64,000 nt of DNA, from positions 186,001 to 250,000 of the forward strand of contig NZ_JANFNS010000004.1 in NCBI RefSeq assembly GCF_024436065.1, given 5' to 3'. This document shows positions 1-8,517 of this stretch, one piece after another. The notes beneath the pieces were generated by a model. It made no database searches. It was not told the origin of the DNA and saw only the letters and a program-made list of their open reading frames with translations. Each line of letters starts with the position of its first letter. Position 1 is the stretch's first letter. A program made the translations under genes and the position numbers. Source of the DNA: Saccharibacillus sp. JS10. GTDB taxonomy: Bacteria; Bacillota; Bacilli; Paenibacillales; Paenibacillaceae.

Positions 1-1
1 T

Positions 2-2167
2 CTGGTGCATCCGTCTACCGTGCCGCCTGTGGCTTTGCTTGCTTTTACCGATGAAATGCCGGTGAGAACAGCGCTATGGCCTTTCGCGGTCTATTCGCCG
101 GAGCTACAGGCGATGAGATGGGCAGCCAAGCATCAGGTATTATGCAAGCTGATTGATCTGCCGTCTGGCGCGGCGCTGGCGATGCAAGATTTGCGGCGTC
201 AAACGGAAATTGCGCCGAGTATGGAAGAAACCCAAGTGGACGCCGAAAGCTCTTCGATTTACGAGCGTATCGCGGAGCTTGCGGGCGAACACGATTACAA
301 TACGTATTGGGAAAGAAATTACGAACATAACCAGAATCCCGGTAGTTATCGAGATTCGATTCTTGCTTTTTCTGCCGAAATGCGAGAGCTTGGCGAAGAT
401 CGCGAGCGCACGCAGCAACCTCAAGAGTACGCGTACAACCATGTGCGCGAAGCGTATATGCAGCGTCAGATTGTTCAGACGATTGAAGCGGGGCATGATC
501 CGGCGAAGATCGTAGTGATATGCGGTGCTTACCACGCCGCGGCACTTGAACGTCCAACGCAAGGAGCGATGACGGAAGACGAATACATAGCGATGCCGTC
601 ACGTAGTTCTAAGCTAACGTTGATGCCGTATTCGTATTACCGGCTATCTAGCCTGTCGGGTTACGGCGCAGGCAATCATGCGCCGCATTATTTTCAATTG
701 ATGTGGGAAAGTATGCACGCAGGCAAACTTGAAGAGTTGCCGCAAGTCTATTTGTCTACGGTAGCGCGGACATTGCGCGAATCGGGTACGTATCGTTCGA
801 CCGCCGAAGTCATCGAAGCGGTGCGGCTTGCCGAAGGCTTGGCTTCGCTGCACGGAGGCAGCGCGCCTACCTTGTTGGAACTTCGCGACGCGGCGCAGAC
901 TTTGCTGGGTCGCGGCGATTTGTCGGTCGTTGCCGAAGCTTTGGCACGGATCGATATCGGCACGAAGATCGGCAGCCTAGCCGAAGGCGTCAGCCAGACG
1001 CCGCTACAAGATGATCTGAATCGCCAGTTGAAGCGACTGAAGCTGACCAAATACAAAACTTCTGTCGCGACAGATTTGTCACTGGATTTACGTGAAAACC
1101 GCCGTGTATCGTCACAAGAAGCAGCGGATTTGGATCTGAACCGTTCCTTTTTGCTGCATCGGCTGGAATTATTGAATATTCCGTTTGTCCGTTTTCGGGC
1201 AGGTGCCGCCGATCGGGCGGTCTGGGCAGAAGACTGGATCTTGCAATGGACGCCGGAAGCCGAGATCGTGGTCGTTGAATCGACGTTGCTTGGGGAGACG
1301 ATCGAAGTTGCTTGTGCGTATCGGTTGCGGGAAAAGTTAGATCGTTGCACGTCGATTTCCGAAGCATCGCTGCTGATCGAAATCGCGGTACGTTGCGGAA
1401 TGACTGCGCAAATGGAAGACGGGCGCCGCGTGCTGCAAAATCTTGCCGCCGATAGCCGCGACGTCGCTCAGATCGCAAGCGCCGCTGCAAAGCTCGCAAA
1501 TCTGATTCAGTACGGTGATATTCGGCGGATCGATACGAAGCCGCTGATTCCGTTATTGGAGCAACTCTTTTACCGGGCTTGTCTGTATCTGTCCGAAGCT
1601 TCCAACTGTAACGACGAAGCGGCTTATGGCATAGTCGCGGCGATGAGCGAATTGAATCAAATCGCCCAAGCTCACGACGATACCGTCGAAGTCTCATTGT
1701 GGACGCGGGAACTGAGCGAATTGTCGGAAAAAGATGACCGAAATCCGAAGTTATCCGGCTTTGCTTGCGCGCTGCTGCTTGAGCGCGGCGAGATGGATGC
1801 CCAGCAATGTGCCGCCGAAGTCTCAAGACGTCTATCGCCCGGTATTCCCGCCGATCTCGGAGCGGGTTGGTTCGAAGGATTGTCGATGCGTAATCGGTAC
1901 GCGTTGTTATCGCGAATGAGTCTATGGGTGCAGCTAAGCGAGTATATCGATTCGCTGGACGATGAGCAGTTTAAGCGTGCGCTTGTCTTTTTACGCCGTG
2001 CGTTTAGTTCGTTTTCGGCACATGAGAAGACGATGATCGCGGAGACGTTAGGCGAAATCTGGGGCGTGGACACCGAACAAGCGGCTGAAATATTGACCGG
2101 GGAACTCAAGGAGGATGAAGACAAGATGCTGGATGAATTGAACGATTTCGACTTTGGGGACTTTTAA
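2..2167 (+). CDS. DUF5682 family protein (5' end outside window)
   Basis: The reading frame is open from the first bases, so the true start lies upstream. The visible 721 codons begin inside the conserved PPVALLAF segment, and perhaps 60-80 residues are missing. About 175 codons in is an ICGAYHAAAL motif typical of ChaN/EreA-like folds, which marks DUF5682. The rest is helical and acidic, ending in a D/E-rich tail. No signal peptide or membrane segment is visible, so it is probably cytosolic. The stop codon is followed one base later by the VWA gene, an operon arrangement. In other genomes DUF5682 genes sit with a MoxR-type AAA ATPase, a SWIM protein and a VWA protein; those partners would lie left of this window. 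The biochemical role is unknown. Confidence 0.85.
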   Translation: MVHPSTVPPVALLAFTDEMPVRTALWPFAVYSPELQAMRWAAKHQVLCKLIDLPSGAALAMQDLRRQTEIAPSMEETQVDAESSSIYERIAELAGEHDYNTYWERNYEHNQNPGSYRDSILAFSAEMRELGEDRERTQQPQEYAYNHVREAYMQRQIVQTIEAGHDPAKIVVICGAYHAAALERPTQGAMTEDEYIAMPSRSSKLTLMPYSYYRLSSLSGYGAGNHAPHYFQLMWESMHAGKLEELPQVYLSTVARTLRESGTYRSTAEVIEAVRLAEGLASLHGGSAPTLLELRDAAQTLLGRGDLSVVAEALARIDIGTKIGSLAEGVSQTPLQDDLNRQLKRLKLTKYKTSVATDLSLDLRENRRVSSQEAADLDLNRSFLLHRLELLNIPFVRFRAGAADRAVWAEDWILQWTPEAEIVVVESTLLGETIEVACAYRLREKLDRCTSISEASLLIEIAVRCGMTAQMEDGRRVLQNLAADSRDVAQIASAAAKLANLIQYGDIRRIDTKPLIPLLEQLFYRACLYLSEASNCNDEAAYGIVAAMSELNQIAQAHDDTVEVSLWTRELSELSEKDDRNPKLSGFACALLLERGEMDAQQCAAEVSRRLSPGIPADLGAGWFEGLSMRNRYALLSRMSLWVQLSEYIDSLDDEQFKRALVFLRRAFSSFSAHEKTMIAETLGEIWGVDTEQAAEILTGELKEDEDKMLDELNDFDFGDF

Positions 2168-2168
2168 T

Positions 2169-3431
2169 ATGGGGAATCCTACTGATCGCAATACAGATAC
2201 ATCGCCTGAAGCTTCGGTCTCGCGCTGGCGTCTGATCTTGGGCGAAGCGGCTCAGAATAAATTGGAAGACCTAAGCGGCGCCGGAGGTCTGGAACTAACG
2301 GAAGAAGAAAAGATTATGGATGCCGCGCTCGCCGCGATCTATGATGATACGAGTGGAGAAGGGTTGTCGCAGACCGGCGGCGGTGCCGGCTCAGGCTCGG
2401 TAGGCAATGGAGGACAAGGTCGCGGAGCGGGTAGCGGCAAAGGCTCGGTTAACTTGTCCCGCTGGCTAGGCGACGTGCGGAACTTGTTCGCAGAAGATGT
2501 CGTCTCGATCATTCAGAACGATGCGATCGAGCGGCGCGGCTGGAAACAATTGCTGTTCGAACCGGAATTGCTGGCGTCCGTGAAGCCGGATATTCAAATG
2601 GTCGGCACATTGATGTCGCTGCGTGGCAAAATTCCCGAGCACACCAAAGAAACCGCAAGATTGCTCGTCAAAGCAGTCGTAGACGAATTGATGATGCGGA
2701 TGAAAGAAGATATGCAGCGCGCAGTTACGGGCGCGCTCAATAAGCGCCAACATACGCCGCTTCCTTCGCTGAGCGGTTTGGATTGGAAGCGCACGATTCA
2801 GCGTAACCTCAAACATTATGATCCCGAGCGGAAGTTGCTGATTCCTGAGCGATTTTATTACTTCGATCGATCCAGACGCAGCAAAGAATGGAAAGTGATC
2901 TTGGATATCGACCAAAGCGGCTCGATGGCAGAATCGGTGATCTGGGCTTCGGTAACGGGCGCGATCTTCGCAAGTATGCCGGCTTTGGATACAAAGGTCG
3001 TTGTGTTCGATACCGAAGTCGTCGATCTGAGCGAACAATGCGCCGAAGATCCGGTCGATATGTTATTCGGAATTCAACTAGGCGGCGGCACAGACATCAA
3101 CAAATCGGTCGCATACTGCGAATCGTATATCGAAGATCCGAAAAAGACTTTGTTTATTATGGTGACGGATTTATACGAAGGCGGCAATCAAGCAGCATTA
3201 GTTCGCCGGATGCGCGAAATGCGCGAATCCGGGGTGCGTACGCTTTGTTTGTTGGCTTTGTCGGATAACGGTCGCCCGTTCTACGACGAACGATTGGCGA
3301 AGCAGTTATCACGGGACGGAACGCCGTGCTTTTCGTGTACGCCGGCTATGTTACCGGATCTTGTTGCCGGGGCGCTGCAAGGTCAGGATTTGAGCGTGTT
3401 GGCGGAGAAAATGACGGTCTCGAAAAAGTGA
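2169..3431 (+). CDS. VWA domain protein of a MoxR/DUF5682 gene set
   Basis: A 420-residue protein. Its N-terminal third is Gly/Ser-rich linker (about residues 65-95), then a helical region, then a C-terminal von Willebrand factor A domain. The metal-ion-dependent adhesion site is intact: D248-x-S250-x-S252, T308 (in GGGTD) and D334 (in VTDLYEG). VWA proteins of this kind partner MoxR AAA ATPases, presenting substrates or ligands through the metal site. I chose ATG 2169, which has GGGGA eight bases upstream; an in-frame TTG at 2154 would overlap the previous gene. A strong terminator follows the stop, so this is the last gene of its operon. The VWA call is firm; the partner relationship is inferred. 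Confidence 0.9.
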   Translation: MGNPTDRNTDTSPEASVSRWRLILGEAAQNKLEDLSGAGGLELTEEEKIMDAALAAIYDDTSGEGLSQTGGGAGSGSVGNGGQGRGAGSGKGSVNLSRWLGDVRNLFAEDVVSIIQNDAIERRGWKQLLFEPELLASVKPDIQMVGTLMSLRGKIPEHTKETARLLVKAVVDELMMRMKEDMQRAVTGALNKRQHTPLPSLSGLDWKRTIQRNLKHYDPERKLLIPERFYYFDRSRRSKEWKVILDIDQSGSMAESVIWASVTGAIFASMPALDTKVVVFDTEVVDLSEQCAEDPVDMLFGIQLGGGTDINKSVAYCESYIEDPKKTLFIMVTDLYEGGNQAALVRRMREMRESGVRTLCLLALSDNGRPFYDERLAKQLSRDGTPCFSCTPAMLPDLVAGALQGQDLSVLAEKMTVSKK

Positions 3432-3467
3432 GATTCACCTCGCTTTGCCCGGAGTTTGGAAAAGTAG

Positions 3468-3498
3468 AAAAAGACTGCTGAATCAGCAGTCTTTTTTT
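3468..3498 (+). terminator. Rho-independent terminator after VWA gene
   Basis: Stem GACTGCT/AGCAGTC (3473-3479 with 3485-3491), extended by A-T pairs, followed by a run of seven T. It lies 40 bases after the VWA stop. Confidence 0.85.
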
Positions 3499-3552
3499 GT
3501 TAAAGGTTATTTCCTCAGACTTTTTTTGCTTTCAAAAACAGACTGACAAAAC

Positions 3553-3758
3553 TTAACGGAACGAGCCGACGCTTAGACGAGAATTTCGAGCTTTTAAGAA
3601 TTTTAACGGACTCAGACGACACTTAGAGTAAGATTTGCTTGTTTTTTGGCGAGAAAAAGCACAAAAAAGTCCGCTAACGGACATAAGATCCGTTAAAAAA
3701 TCAAATAAGCTTGATTGATGTCTCTAAGGAACATACAATCCGTTAGCTAAGCCAAGCG
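3553..3758. repeat. Intergenic repeat element B, copy 1
   Basis: This gap carries TTAACGGA at 3553 and again at 3603, each followed by a near-identical GACRCTTAGA stretch, so the left part is an internal duplication. To the right lie an imperfect CTAACGGA/TCCGTTA inverted repeat (3673-3695) and a closing ATACAATCCGTTAGC then AAGCCAAGCG. The same order of motifs recurs at 15788-15893. No reading frame is conserved between the copies. Confidence 0.7.
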
Positions 3759-3844
3759 TTTTACTTTCAAATGTTTAGATAAGAAGGCAACGATATTAAG
3801 TTGGTGAGCTGGATAGTAGATTTGCATCCTGCTAAAACACAGGA

Positions 3845-3872
3845 AAACCGCTCCCCAACAAGGGAGCGGCTT
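3845..3872 (-). terminator. Hairpin C1, likely terminator for the lipid kinase
   Basis: Perfect 8-bp stem CCGCTCCC/GGGAGCGG (3848-3855 with 3862-3869). Read on the minus strand it is followed by TTTTCC, as expected for a terminator of the leftward lipid kinase gene. An almost identical hairpin occurs at 15993-16018, in both cases next to an A element. Confidence 0.6.
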
Positions 3873-3903
3873 CTCTACCTGCCTCAACAAAACGCGTTCG
3901 CAC

Positions 3904-4040
3904 AAAGCCCAAGTGGAGAGAGAAATTCAGTGAAGGAGCGTTAGCGTTCGCCTTTGAAATCGGGAAAATCCTATCCAAGTTTAATCAACTTTTCCCGATT
4001 TCAACACGCGACCGAAACGAATTTCTCTCGAAGCGACTCC
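3904..4040 (-). repeat. Nested-hairpin repeat element A, copy 1
   Basis: Outer arms GAGAGAAATTC/GAATTTCTCTC enclose an inner hairpin GAAATCGGGAAAA/TTTTCCCGATTTC. Compared with copies 2 and 5 the inner stem has an A-T pair changed to G-C on both sides, so pairing is kept. It lies in the 3' region of the leftward lipid kinase gene, in the same sense as that gene, ahead of hairpin C1. Confidence 0.85.
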
Positions 4041-4070
4041 CACACGAAAATTCATCTCAGCCAACAACGT

Positions 4071-4964
4071 TTACTCCTCCTCCGGAACAATAACCTCTAC
4101 ATGCCCCGGCAAAATGTGCATCTCAATCGGAAGCACAGGTCCCGGCTCGCCGTCGACGTTTGTTTTTACAGGTTCGGTCGAAGAGACTTTGATCCGGCGT
4201 GAAGTGAAGTACTCCACGTCTTTGTGGTCTTTCAAATTGCCCAGTAACAGCGAAAATCCAGCCGTCAGCGTATTCAGGAACTTCAGATCGTGCACGATAA
4301 ATCCATGCAGAAGTCCATCGTCGACCGAAGCATCTGGCGCCAAATTTTCGAAACCGCCGACCGAGTTCGTCAAAGCCGCGATAAAGATCGGAGCAGGGCC
4401 TTCCCAAGTGCCGCCGTCGTGTTCGATGACCAGATGCGCTGCCGAACCGCCGAGCAGTTCTTTCACGCCTTCTTTGAAATAAGCGAATGCGCCGAATTTC
4501 GATTTTTCTTCGGACGTTACCGAAGATAGCGTATCGGCTAAGGAACCCGCAGCAACGACGTTAGCAAACAGCTGATCGTTAATCCGAGCCATATCGACTT
4601 TACGCAACTTTGAAGACTTGAGCGTAGTGATCGCTTCATCTGGATTAAGCGGAATATGCAGGGCGCGTGCAAAATCGTTGACCGTTCCAAGCGGAATGAC
4701 GCCGAGCTTCGGTCTATGCTTTTGATCAAGCAATCCGTTAATCGTTTCGTGCAATGTTCCGTCGCCACCGATCGAAACGACCAAATCGAATTCGTCTTCG
4801 CAAGCGGAAATACAAAATTTAGTCGCGTCTAATTCTTGCGTCGTTTCCATGACTACGACGTCGTAGCCGACTTCATTACGTAGAGTATCTTCGACTTTGC
4901 GAACATACTCCATCGCTTTTTCTTTACCGGAAGAAGGATTCATAATAATCATCGCCTGTTTCAT
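4071..4964 (-). CDS. Diacylglycerol/sphingosine kinase-family lipid kinase
   Basis: A 297-residue protein of the DagK/YegS lipid kinase family, which phosphorylates diacylglycerol or a related lipid with ATP at the inner face of the membrane. The N-terminal catalytic domain opens with MIIMNPSSGK and carries the nucleotide loop SIGGDGT (GGDGT at residues 66-70), then GVIPLGTVNDFARAL, which is diagnostic. The C-terminal half is the usual beta-sandwich. I chose ATG 4964 because GGAGG lies eight bases upstream; the ATG at 4979 has no ribosome site. Substrate is not predictable from sequence alone; relatives include DagK (lipoteichoic-acid diacylglycerol recycling) and BmrU-type proteins. Its 3' region holds repeat A copy 1. 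Confidence 0.88.
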   Translation of the reverse strand: MKQAMIIMNPSSGKEKAMEYVRKVEDTLRNEVGYDVVVMETTQELDATKFCISACEDEFDLVVSIGGDGTLHETINGLLDQKHRPKLGVIPLGTVNDFARALHIPLNPDEAITTLKSSKLRKVDMARINDQLFANVVAAGSLADTLSSVTSEEKSKFGAFAYFKEGVKELLGGSAAHLVIEHDGGTWEGPAPIFIAALTNSVGGFENLAPDASVDDGLLHGFIVHDLKFLNTLTAGFSLLLGNLKDHKDVEYFTSRRIKVSSTEPVKTNVDGEPGPVLPIEMHILPGHVEVIVPEEE

Positions 4965-5133
4965 ACCTGTTGCCTCCATTCAATATAGGGGTGAGCCGTG
5001 TTTATGTAATCCTATGGATGTGCTACTTCTTTTTACCCATAAAAATCAGATTCGCCGCGAAAGAATTCCAGCGATCAGGTACAATGACAAGTAACGGAAT
5101 CATTTTGGAGCATAAATAAGGAGGTGCAGCTTT

Positions 5134-6384
5134 TTGAGCGAATCAACTTTACCGAAAAGCACGTTACAACAACGGATCGAAAACCATATCGAAACGTTAA
5201 GTCATTTCACGGCGACACCCGGCAAAGGCACAACAAGATTGACGTACAGCGAGCAAGATCGGCAAGCCCGGGAGTATATCAAGCAAGTGATGCAAGAGTA
5301 CGGATTACAGGTGCGCGAAGATGGTTTTGGTAATATTTTTGGCAGGCTCGAAGGCAGTATTCCAGATGCGCCGGCGGTGCTGATCGGTTCGCATTTCGAT
5401 TCGGTTCCCAATGGTGGTTCATACGATGGGCCTGCTGGAGTTGTGGCGGGGCTTGAAGTTGCGAAGTTGTTCCAAGAAAACGGTCTAACGCCGAAGTATC
5501 CACTTGAAGCCGTCGCGATGATCGAAGAAGAAGGCGGACGCTTTATCGGCGGATTGCTGGGTTCTCGGAGCATGTTAGGCGTGATCAGCGCGGAAGAGTT
5601 CGCAGCGATCACGGACAAAGACGGAGTGACGACGATTGAAGCGATGCAAAAAATCGGATTAGATCCTTCGCTGCCGGGAAAACGCGATGCGTCTTCGATC
5701 CGTGCGTTTTTGGAATTACATATTGAGCAAGGGCCGATTTTGGAAGAAGAACAGATTCCGATCGGGATCGTCGAAGGCATTGTCGGGCTGACGCAAGTGC
5801 AGATCACGGTAAAAGGCAAAGCCGGGCACGCGGGCACGACGCCAATGGATCGACGTAGCGATGCGCTGGTAGCCGCTTCTAAGATTGTGGCGGGACTACC
5901 TGAACTTGCACAAGCGCAAGGCGGCGGCAGCGTCGCTACAGTAGGTCGATTGAATGTATTTCCGAATGGAGCCAATGTCATTCCCGACCAAGTGATCTTT
6001 ACGGCGGATCTGCGCGCAGAGCATGAAGAAGATGTGCAGGGCATTCTTGAAAAAACAGAGCAGTTCGCTTACTCGTTCGCAACTGACAACATTGACGTCC
6101 AGATTGAACGTCAATTGTATATCCGTCCGAAGCAGATGAGCGAACAGGTGAAAAATCTGCTGCGAGGCATTAGCGATCAGTTAGATATTCCGTACCGTTC
6201 TCTGCATAGCGGAGCCGGTCACGACGCGATGATCTTTTCCGATTTTACGGATGTAGGAATGCTCTTTATTCCGAGCCGGGCAGGGCTGAGCCATTGTCCG
6301 GAAGAATGGTCGGATTCCGCAGATATGGAGCGTGCGGTACGTGTTTTGTATGAAGCGGCAAAACGTTTGACCGAAGTCGAATAG
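5134..6384 (+). CDS. M20-family Zn amidohydrolase (allantoate amidohydrolase / N-carbamoyl-L-amino acid hydrolase type)
   Basis: A 416-residue binuclear zinc peptidase-like enzyme that hydrolyses N-carbamoyl or ureido groups. Metal and catalytic positions are visible: GSHFDSV (H87), SYDG (D98), the EEEG run (131-134), ELHIEQGP (H196), the dimerisation-domain motif GKAGHAGTTPMDRR, and SGAGHDAM near the C-terminus. The start is TTG 5134, with AAGGAGGTG seven to eight bases upstream. No purine or hydantoin catabolic genes are nearby, so substrate (allantoate, N-carbamoyl amino acid, or ureidoglycolate) is open. It is followed by yjdM at 34 bases. Confidence 0.88.
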   Translation: MSESTLPKSTLQQRIENHIETLSHFTATPGKGTTRLTYSEQDRQAREYIKQVMQEYGLQVREDGFGNIFGRLEGSIPDAPAVLIGSHFDSVPNGGSYDGPAGVVAGLEVAKLFQENGLTPKYPLEAVAMIEEEGGRFIGGLLGSRSMLGVISAEEFAAITDKDGVTTIEAMQKIGLDPSLPGKRDASSIRAFLELHIEQGPILEEEQIPIGIVEGIVGLTQVQITVKGKAGHAGTTPMDRRSDALVAASKIVAGLPELAQAQGGGSVATVGRLNVFPNGANVIPDQVIFTADLRAEHEEDVQGILEKTEQFAYSFATDNIDVQIERQLYIRPKQMSEQVKNLLRGISDQLDIPYRSLHSGAGHDAMIFSDFTDVGMLFIPSRAGLSHCPEEWSDSADMERAVRVLYEAAKRLTEVE

Positions 6385-6418
6385 AGCTTAGATAAAAAAG
6401 AAACGAGGACTAAATCTA

Positions 6419-6763
6419 ATGAATGAATTACCAAACTGCCCGGTGTGCAACTCGCCTTATACCTACGAAGACGGAAATATGTGGGTCTGCCCGGAGTGTG
6501 CACACGAATGGACAGCAAATTCGGAAAATGATAATGAGGCGCAAGACGAAAAAGTCGTACGCGACTCGAACGGGAATGTATTGCAAGACGGCGATTCGGT
6601 AACGGTGATCAAAGATTTGAAAGTCAAAGGCAGTTCTTCGGTACTTAAAATCGGAACCAAAGTGAAAAATATCCGCTTGGTTGATGGCGATCATGATATT
6701 GATTGCAAAATCGAAGGATTCGGCGCAATGAAGCTGAAATCCGAGTTTGTACGCAAAGCGTAG
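6419..6763 (+). CDS. yjdM: Zinc-ribbon protein YjdM (PhnA family)
   Basis: A 114-residue protein with an N-terminal zinc ribbon (C7-x2-C10 and C24-x2-C27) followed by the beta-rich YjdM domain with the characteristic [25 protein letters not shown] segment. The family was once called PhnA after a phosphonate operon, but it has no proven role in phosphonate use. It is cytosolic and about the usual length. No phosphonate genes are nearby. Confidence 0.9.
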   Translation: MNELPNCPVCNSPYTYEDGNMWVCPECAHEWTANSENDNEAQDEKVVRDSNGNVLQDGDSVTVIKDLKVKGSSSVLKIGTKVKNIRLVDGDHDIDCKIEGFGAMKLKSEFVRKA

Positions 6764-6828
6764 AGCCGTTCAGACTAAAACTAATATCCGCACAAAAATA
6801 GAGTCAAAATCTTGGAGGATTTTATATC

Positions 6829-7761
6829 ATGACAGACGATCAGAACAAGCAGATGCCGAACCTGGATCATTCGTTTCGGCAAAAATATAAAGGCGACTGC
6901 GAAAATTGTTTTGGCTTATGCTGCGCGGCTTTGCCTTTTTCGGTCTCGGTCGATTTTGCGATCGACAAAGCCGCCGGAGAACCTTGCCGTAATCTGCGCG
7001 AAGATTTTCGCTGCGGGATTCATACCGCTTTGCGCGAAAAAGGATTTCGCGGCTGCACCGTCTACGATTGTTTCGGTGCGGGTCAGAAAGTCTCGCAGCA
7101 GACTTTCAAAGGGCTAAGCTGGCGTGAGCGTCCGGAGACCGCGCGCGCCATGTTCGAAGTGCTGCCGATCATGTGGCAGCTCCACGAACTGATGGTGTAT
7201 CTGGAGGAGCTGCTGAGCCGCCCTGCGGCTTCGTCGCTCCACCGCCCGCTGCGCGAGGAGCTGGAAGAAATCCAGCGCCTCACGGAGCTTGAACCTGGCG
7301 CGCTGCGCGAGACAAGCGTCTTCGTGCAGCGCGCCAAAGTAAACGAGCTGCTGCTGCAAGGCAGCGAACTCGTGCGCGCCGAAGCGCAGCGCAGTTACGC
7401 AGCGCGCAGCGAAGCCTCTGCGCGCGGTAACTCCAATCCGCGCGGCGGCGGCAAAAGCGGGCGCCGCCGCAAAGCCCAGATCGGGAGAGGCGCCGATCTG
7501 GTGGGCGCCGACCTGCGCGGGGAAGACCTTCGCGCCGCGAATCTGCGCGGCGCTTACCTGATCGCCGCGAACCTCAGCGGCGCAGACCTACGCGAAGCGG
7601 ATCTGATCGGCGCCGATTTCCGCGATACCGATCTATGCGGAGCGAACTTGACCGGTGCGTTATTCCTAACGCAAGTTCAAGTGAACGCAGCCAAAGGCAA
7701 CGCGGCGACCTTATTGCCGCCTGGGCTAGAACGTCCGCAGCATTGGAATTCGGCAAGCTGA
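6829..7761 (+). CDS. Cys-cluster plus pentapeptide-repeat protein
   Basis: A 310-residue two-part protein. Residues 20-95 form a conserved Cys-rich module (CENCFGLCC, then RCGIHTALREKGFRGCTVYDCFGAGQ), suggesting a metal or Fe-S site. After a helical middle, residues about 222-285 hold tandem pentapeptide repeats of the A(D/N)LRG type, forming a right-handed beta-helix. The combination recurs in Bacillales and actinobacteria but its function is unknown. The start ATG has TTGGAGGA upstream. The stretch 7130-7660 is clearly more GC-rich than its neighbours, partly from the Ala/Arg/Gly composition. Confidence 0.85.
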   Translation: MTDDQNKQMPNLDHSFRQKYKGDCENCFGLCCAALPFSVSVDFAIDKAAGEPCRNLREDFRCGIHTALREKGFRGCTVYDCFGAGQKVSQQTFKGLSWRERPETARAMFEVLPIMWQLHELMVYLEELLSRPAASSLHRPLREELEEIQRLTELEPGALRETSVFVQRAKVNELLLQGSELVRAEAQRSYAARSEASARGNSNPRGGGKSGRRRKAQIGRGADLVGADLRGEDLRAANLRGAYLIAANLSGADLREADLIGADFRDTDLCGANLTGALFLTQVQVNAAKGNAATLLPPGLERPQHWNSAS

Positions 7762-7785
7762 CTTTTAGAAGAAAGAAGGATGACC

Positions 7786-8244
7786 ATGGCGGAATCTATA
7801 ACTGTTGATTTATTGCCGGCTCAATCTTCGGATGCAGAGCGCTTGGCGGAGCTTCGGGCGGAAGCGTTGTTTGATTCGCTCAATCAACTCGGGCGTTATA
7901 GCGAACAAGGGGTACGCGAGCGGTTTTACCGTTCTTTCGATCCTCAGTTTACGAAAATCATTGAAGTGAACGGCGAGTTTGCGGGATGCGTGGCTCTCAA
8001 GCCTAAAGAAGACGGCTACGTGCTGGAACATTTTTATTTGCAGCAATCCATGCGAGGAAGCGGCGTTGGCGCCGAGGTGTTACAGCGTCTACTTCATGAG
8101 CTAACTTCGAAGTCGCCCGGATCGGTCGTTCGATTGAACGTTTTGCAAAAAAGCCCGGCGAAGCGTTTATATGAACGATTCGGATTTGAAGTTGAAAGCG
8201 AAGATGAGATCGACGTATTTATGAAATGGCAACATTCAATGTAA
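7786..8244 (+). CDS. GNAT-family N-acetyltransferase
   Basis: A 152-residue acetyl-CoA-dependent acetyltransferase. The GNAT core is visible: an acetyl-CoA-binding segment LQQSMRGSGVGAEVLQRLL (motif A, RGxGxG-like), then VRLNVLQKSPAKRLYERFGF (motif B, with the typical A-x-x-L-Y-x-x-x-G-F). The start is ATG 7786, six bases after GAAGG; the ATG at 7780 abuts that ribosome site and is unlikely. The gene follows the pentapeptide gene at 24 bases and ends at a good terminator. Substrate unknown. Confidence 0.88.
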   Translation: MAESITVDLLPAQSSDAERLAELRAEALFDSLNQLGRYSEQGVRERFYRSFDPQFTKIIEVNGEFAGCVALKPKEDGYVLEHFYLQQSMRGSGVGAEVLQRLLHELTSKSPGSVVRLNVLQKSPAKRLYERFGFEVESEDEIDVFMKWQHSM

Positions 8245-8266
8245 AACTTTATTAACACGACGACCG

Positions 8267-8293
8267 AGAGGCTGCTAAAGGCAGCCTCTTTTT
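8267..8293 (+). terminator. Rho-independent terminator
   Basis: Perfect 9-bp stem AGAGGCTGC/GCAGCCTCT with a five-base loop and T-tail, 22 bases after the acetyltransferase stop. Confidence 0.88.
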
Positions 8294-8403
8294 GGAACTT
8301 CATCCAACATTACACGTAACATAAACAAATCTTTAGATTCAAAAAAACGCCTAACCGCGCTGAATAGACAAGCTTTTTTGTATGAAAAAGCTATTTTTAA
8401 AAA

Positions 8404-8429
8404 TGTTAACAATTGTTTAGGATTGTTTA
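8404..8429. promoter_or_regulatory. PhoP-box-like triple direct repeat
   Basis: TGTTAA, TGTTTA and TGTTTA at exact 10-base steps (8404, 8414, 8424). Read on the minus strand this is TAAACA-N4-TAAACA-N4-TTAACA, close to the Bacillus PhoP half-site TTAACA repeated about every 11 bases. It lies about 90 bases before the glycosyltransferase operon. The assignment is inferred and unproven. Confidence 0.35.
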
Positions 8430-8517
8430 ATCTGCAATTCGAATGTATTTTAAACATAGATGGTAGGATAGATAGCATTCCCAACGGTCAAAATTCTATC
8501 GAAATCGAGGGACAAGT

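Noticed and set aside
990-1826. 278-codon frame on the minus strand
   Set aside because: Antisense to DUF5682, highly Arg/Ser-rich, no ribosome site.
3954-4202. Recurring frame encoding SLINFSRFQHATETNFSRS-like peptide
   Set aside because: Similar peptides occur in frames at 15016-15621 and 58610-58831, but all come from element A read in one frame. They lack ribosome sites and end differently, so the repeat and not a protein is conserved.
5202-6044. 280-codon frame on the minus strand
   Set aside because: Antisense shadow of the M20 amidohydrolase; Ser/Pro/Thr-rich with no recognised motif.
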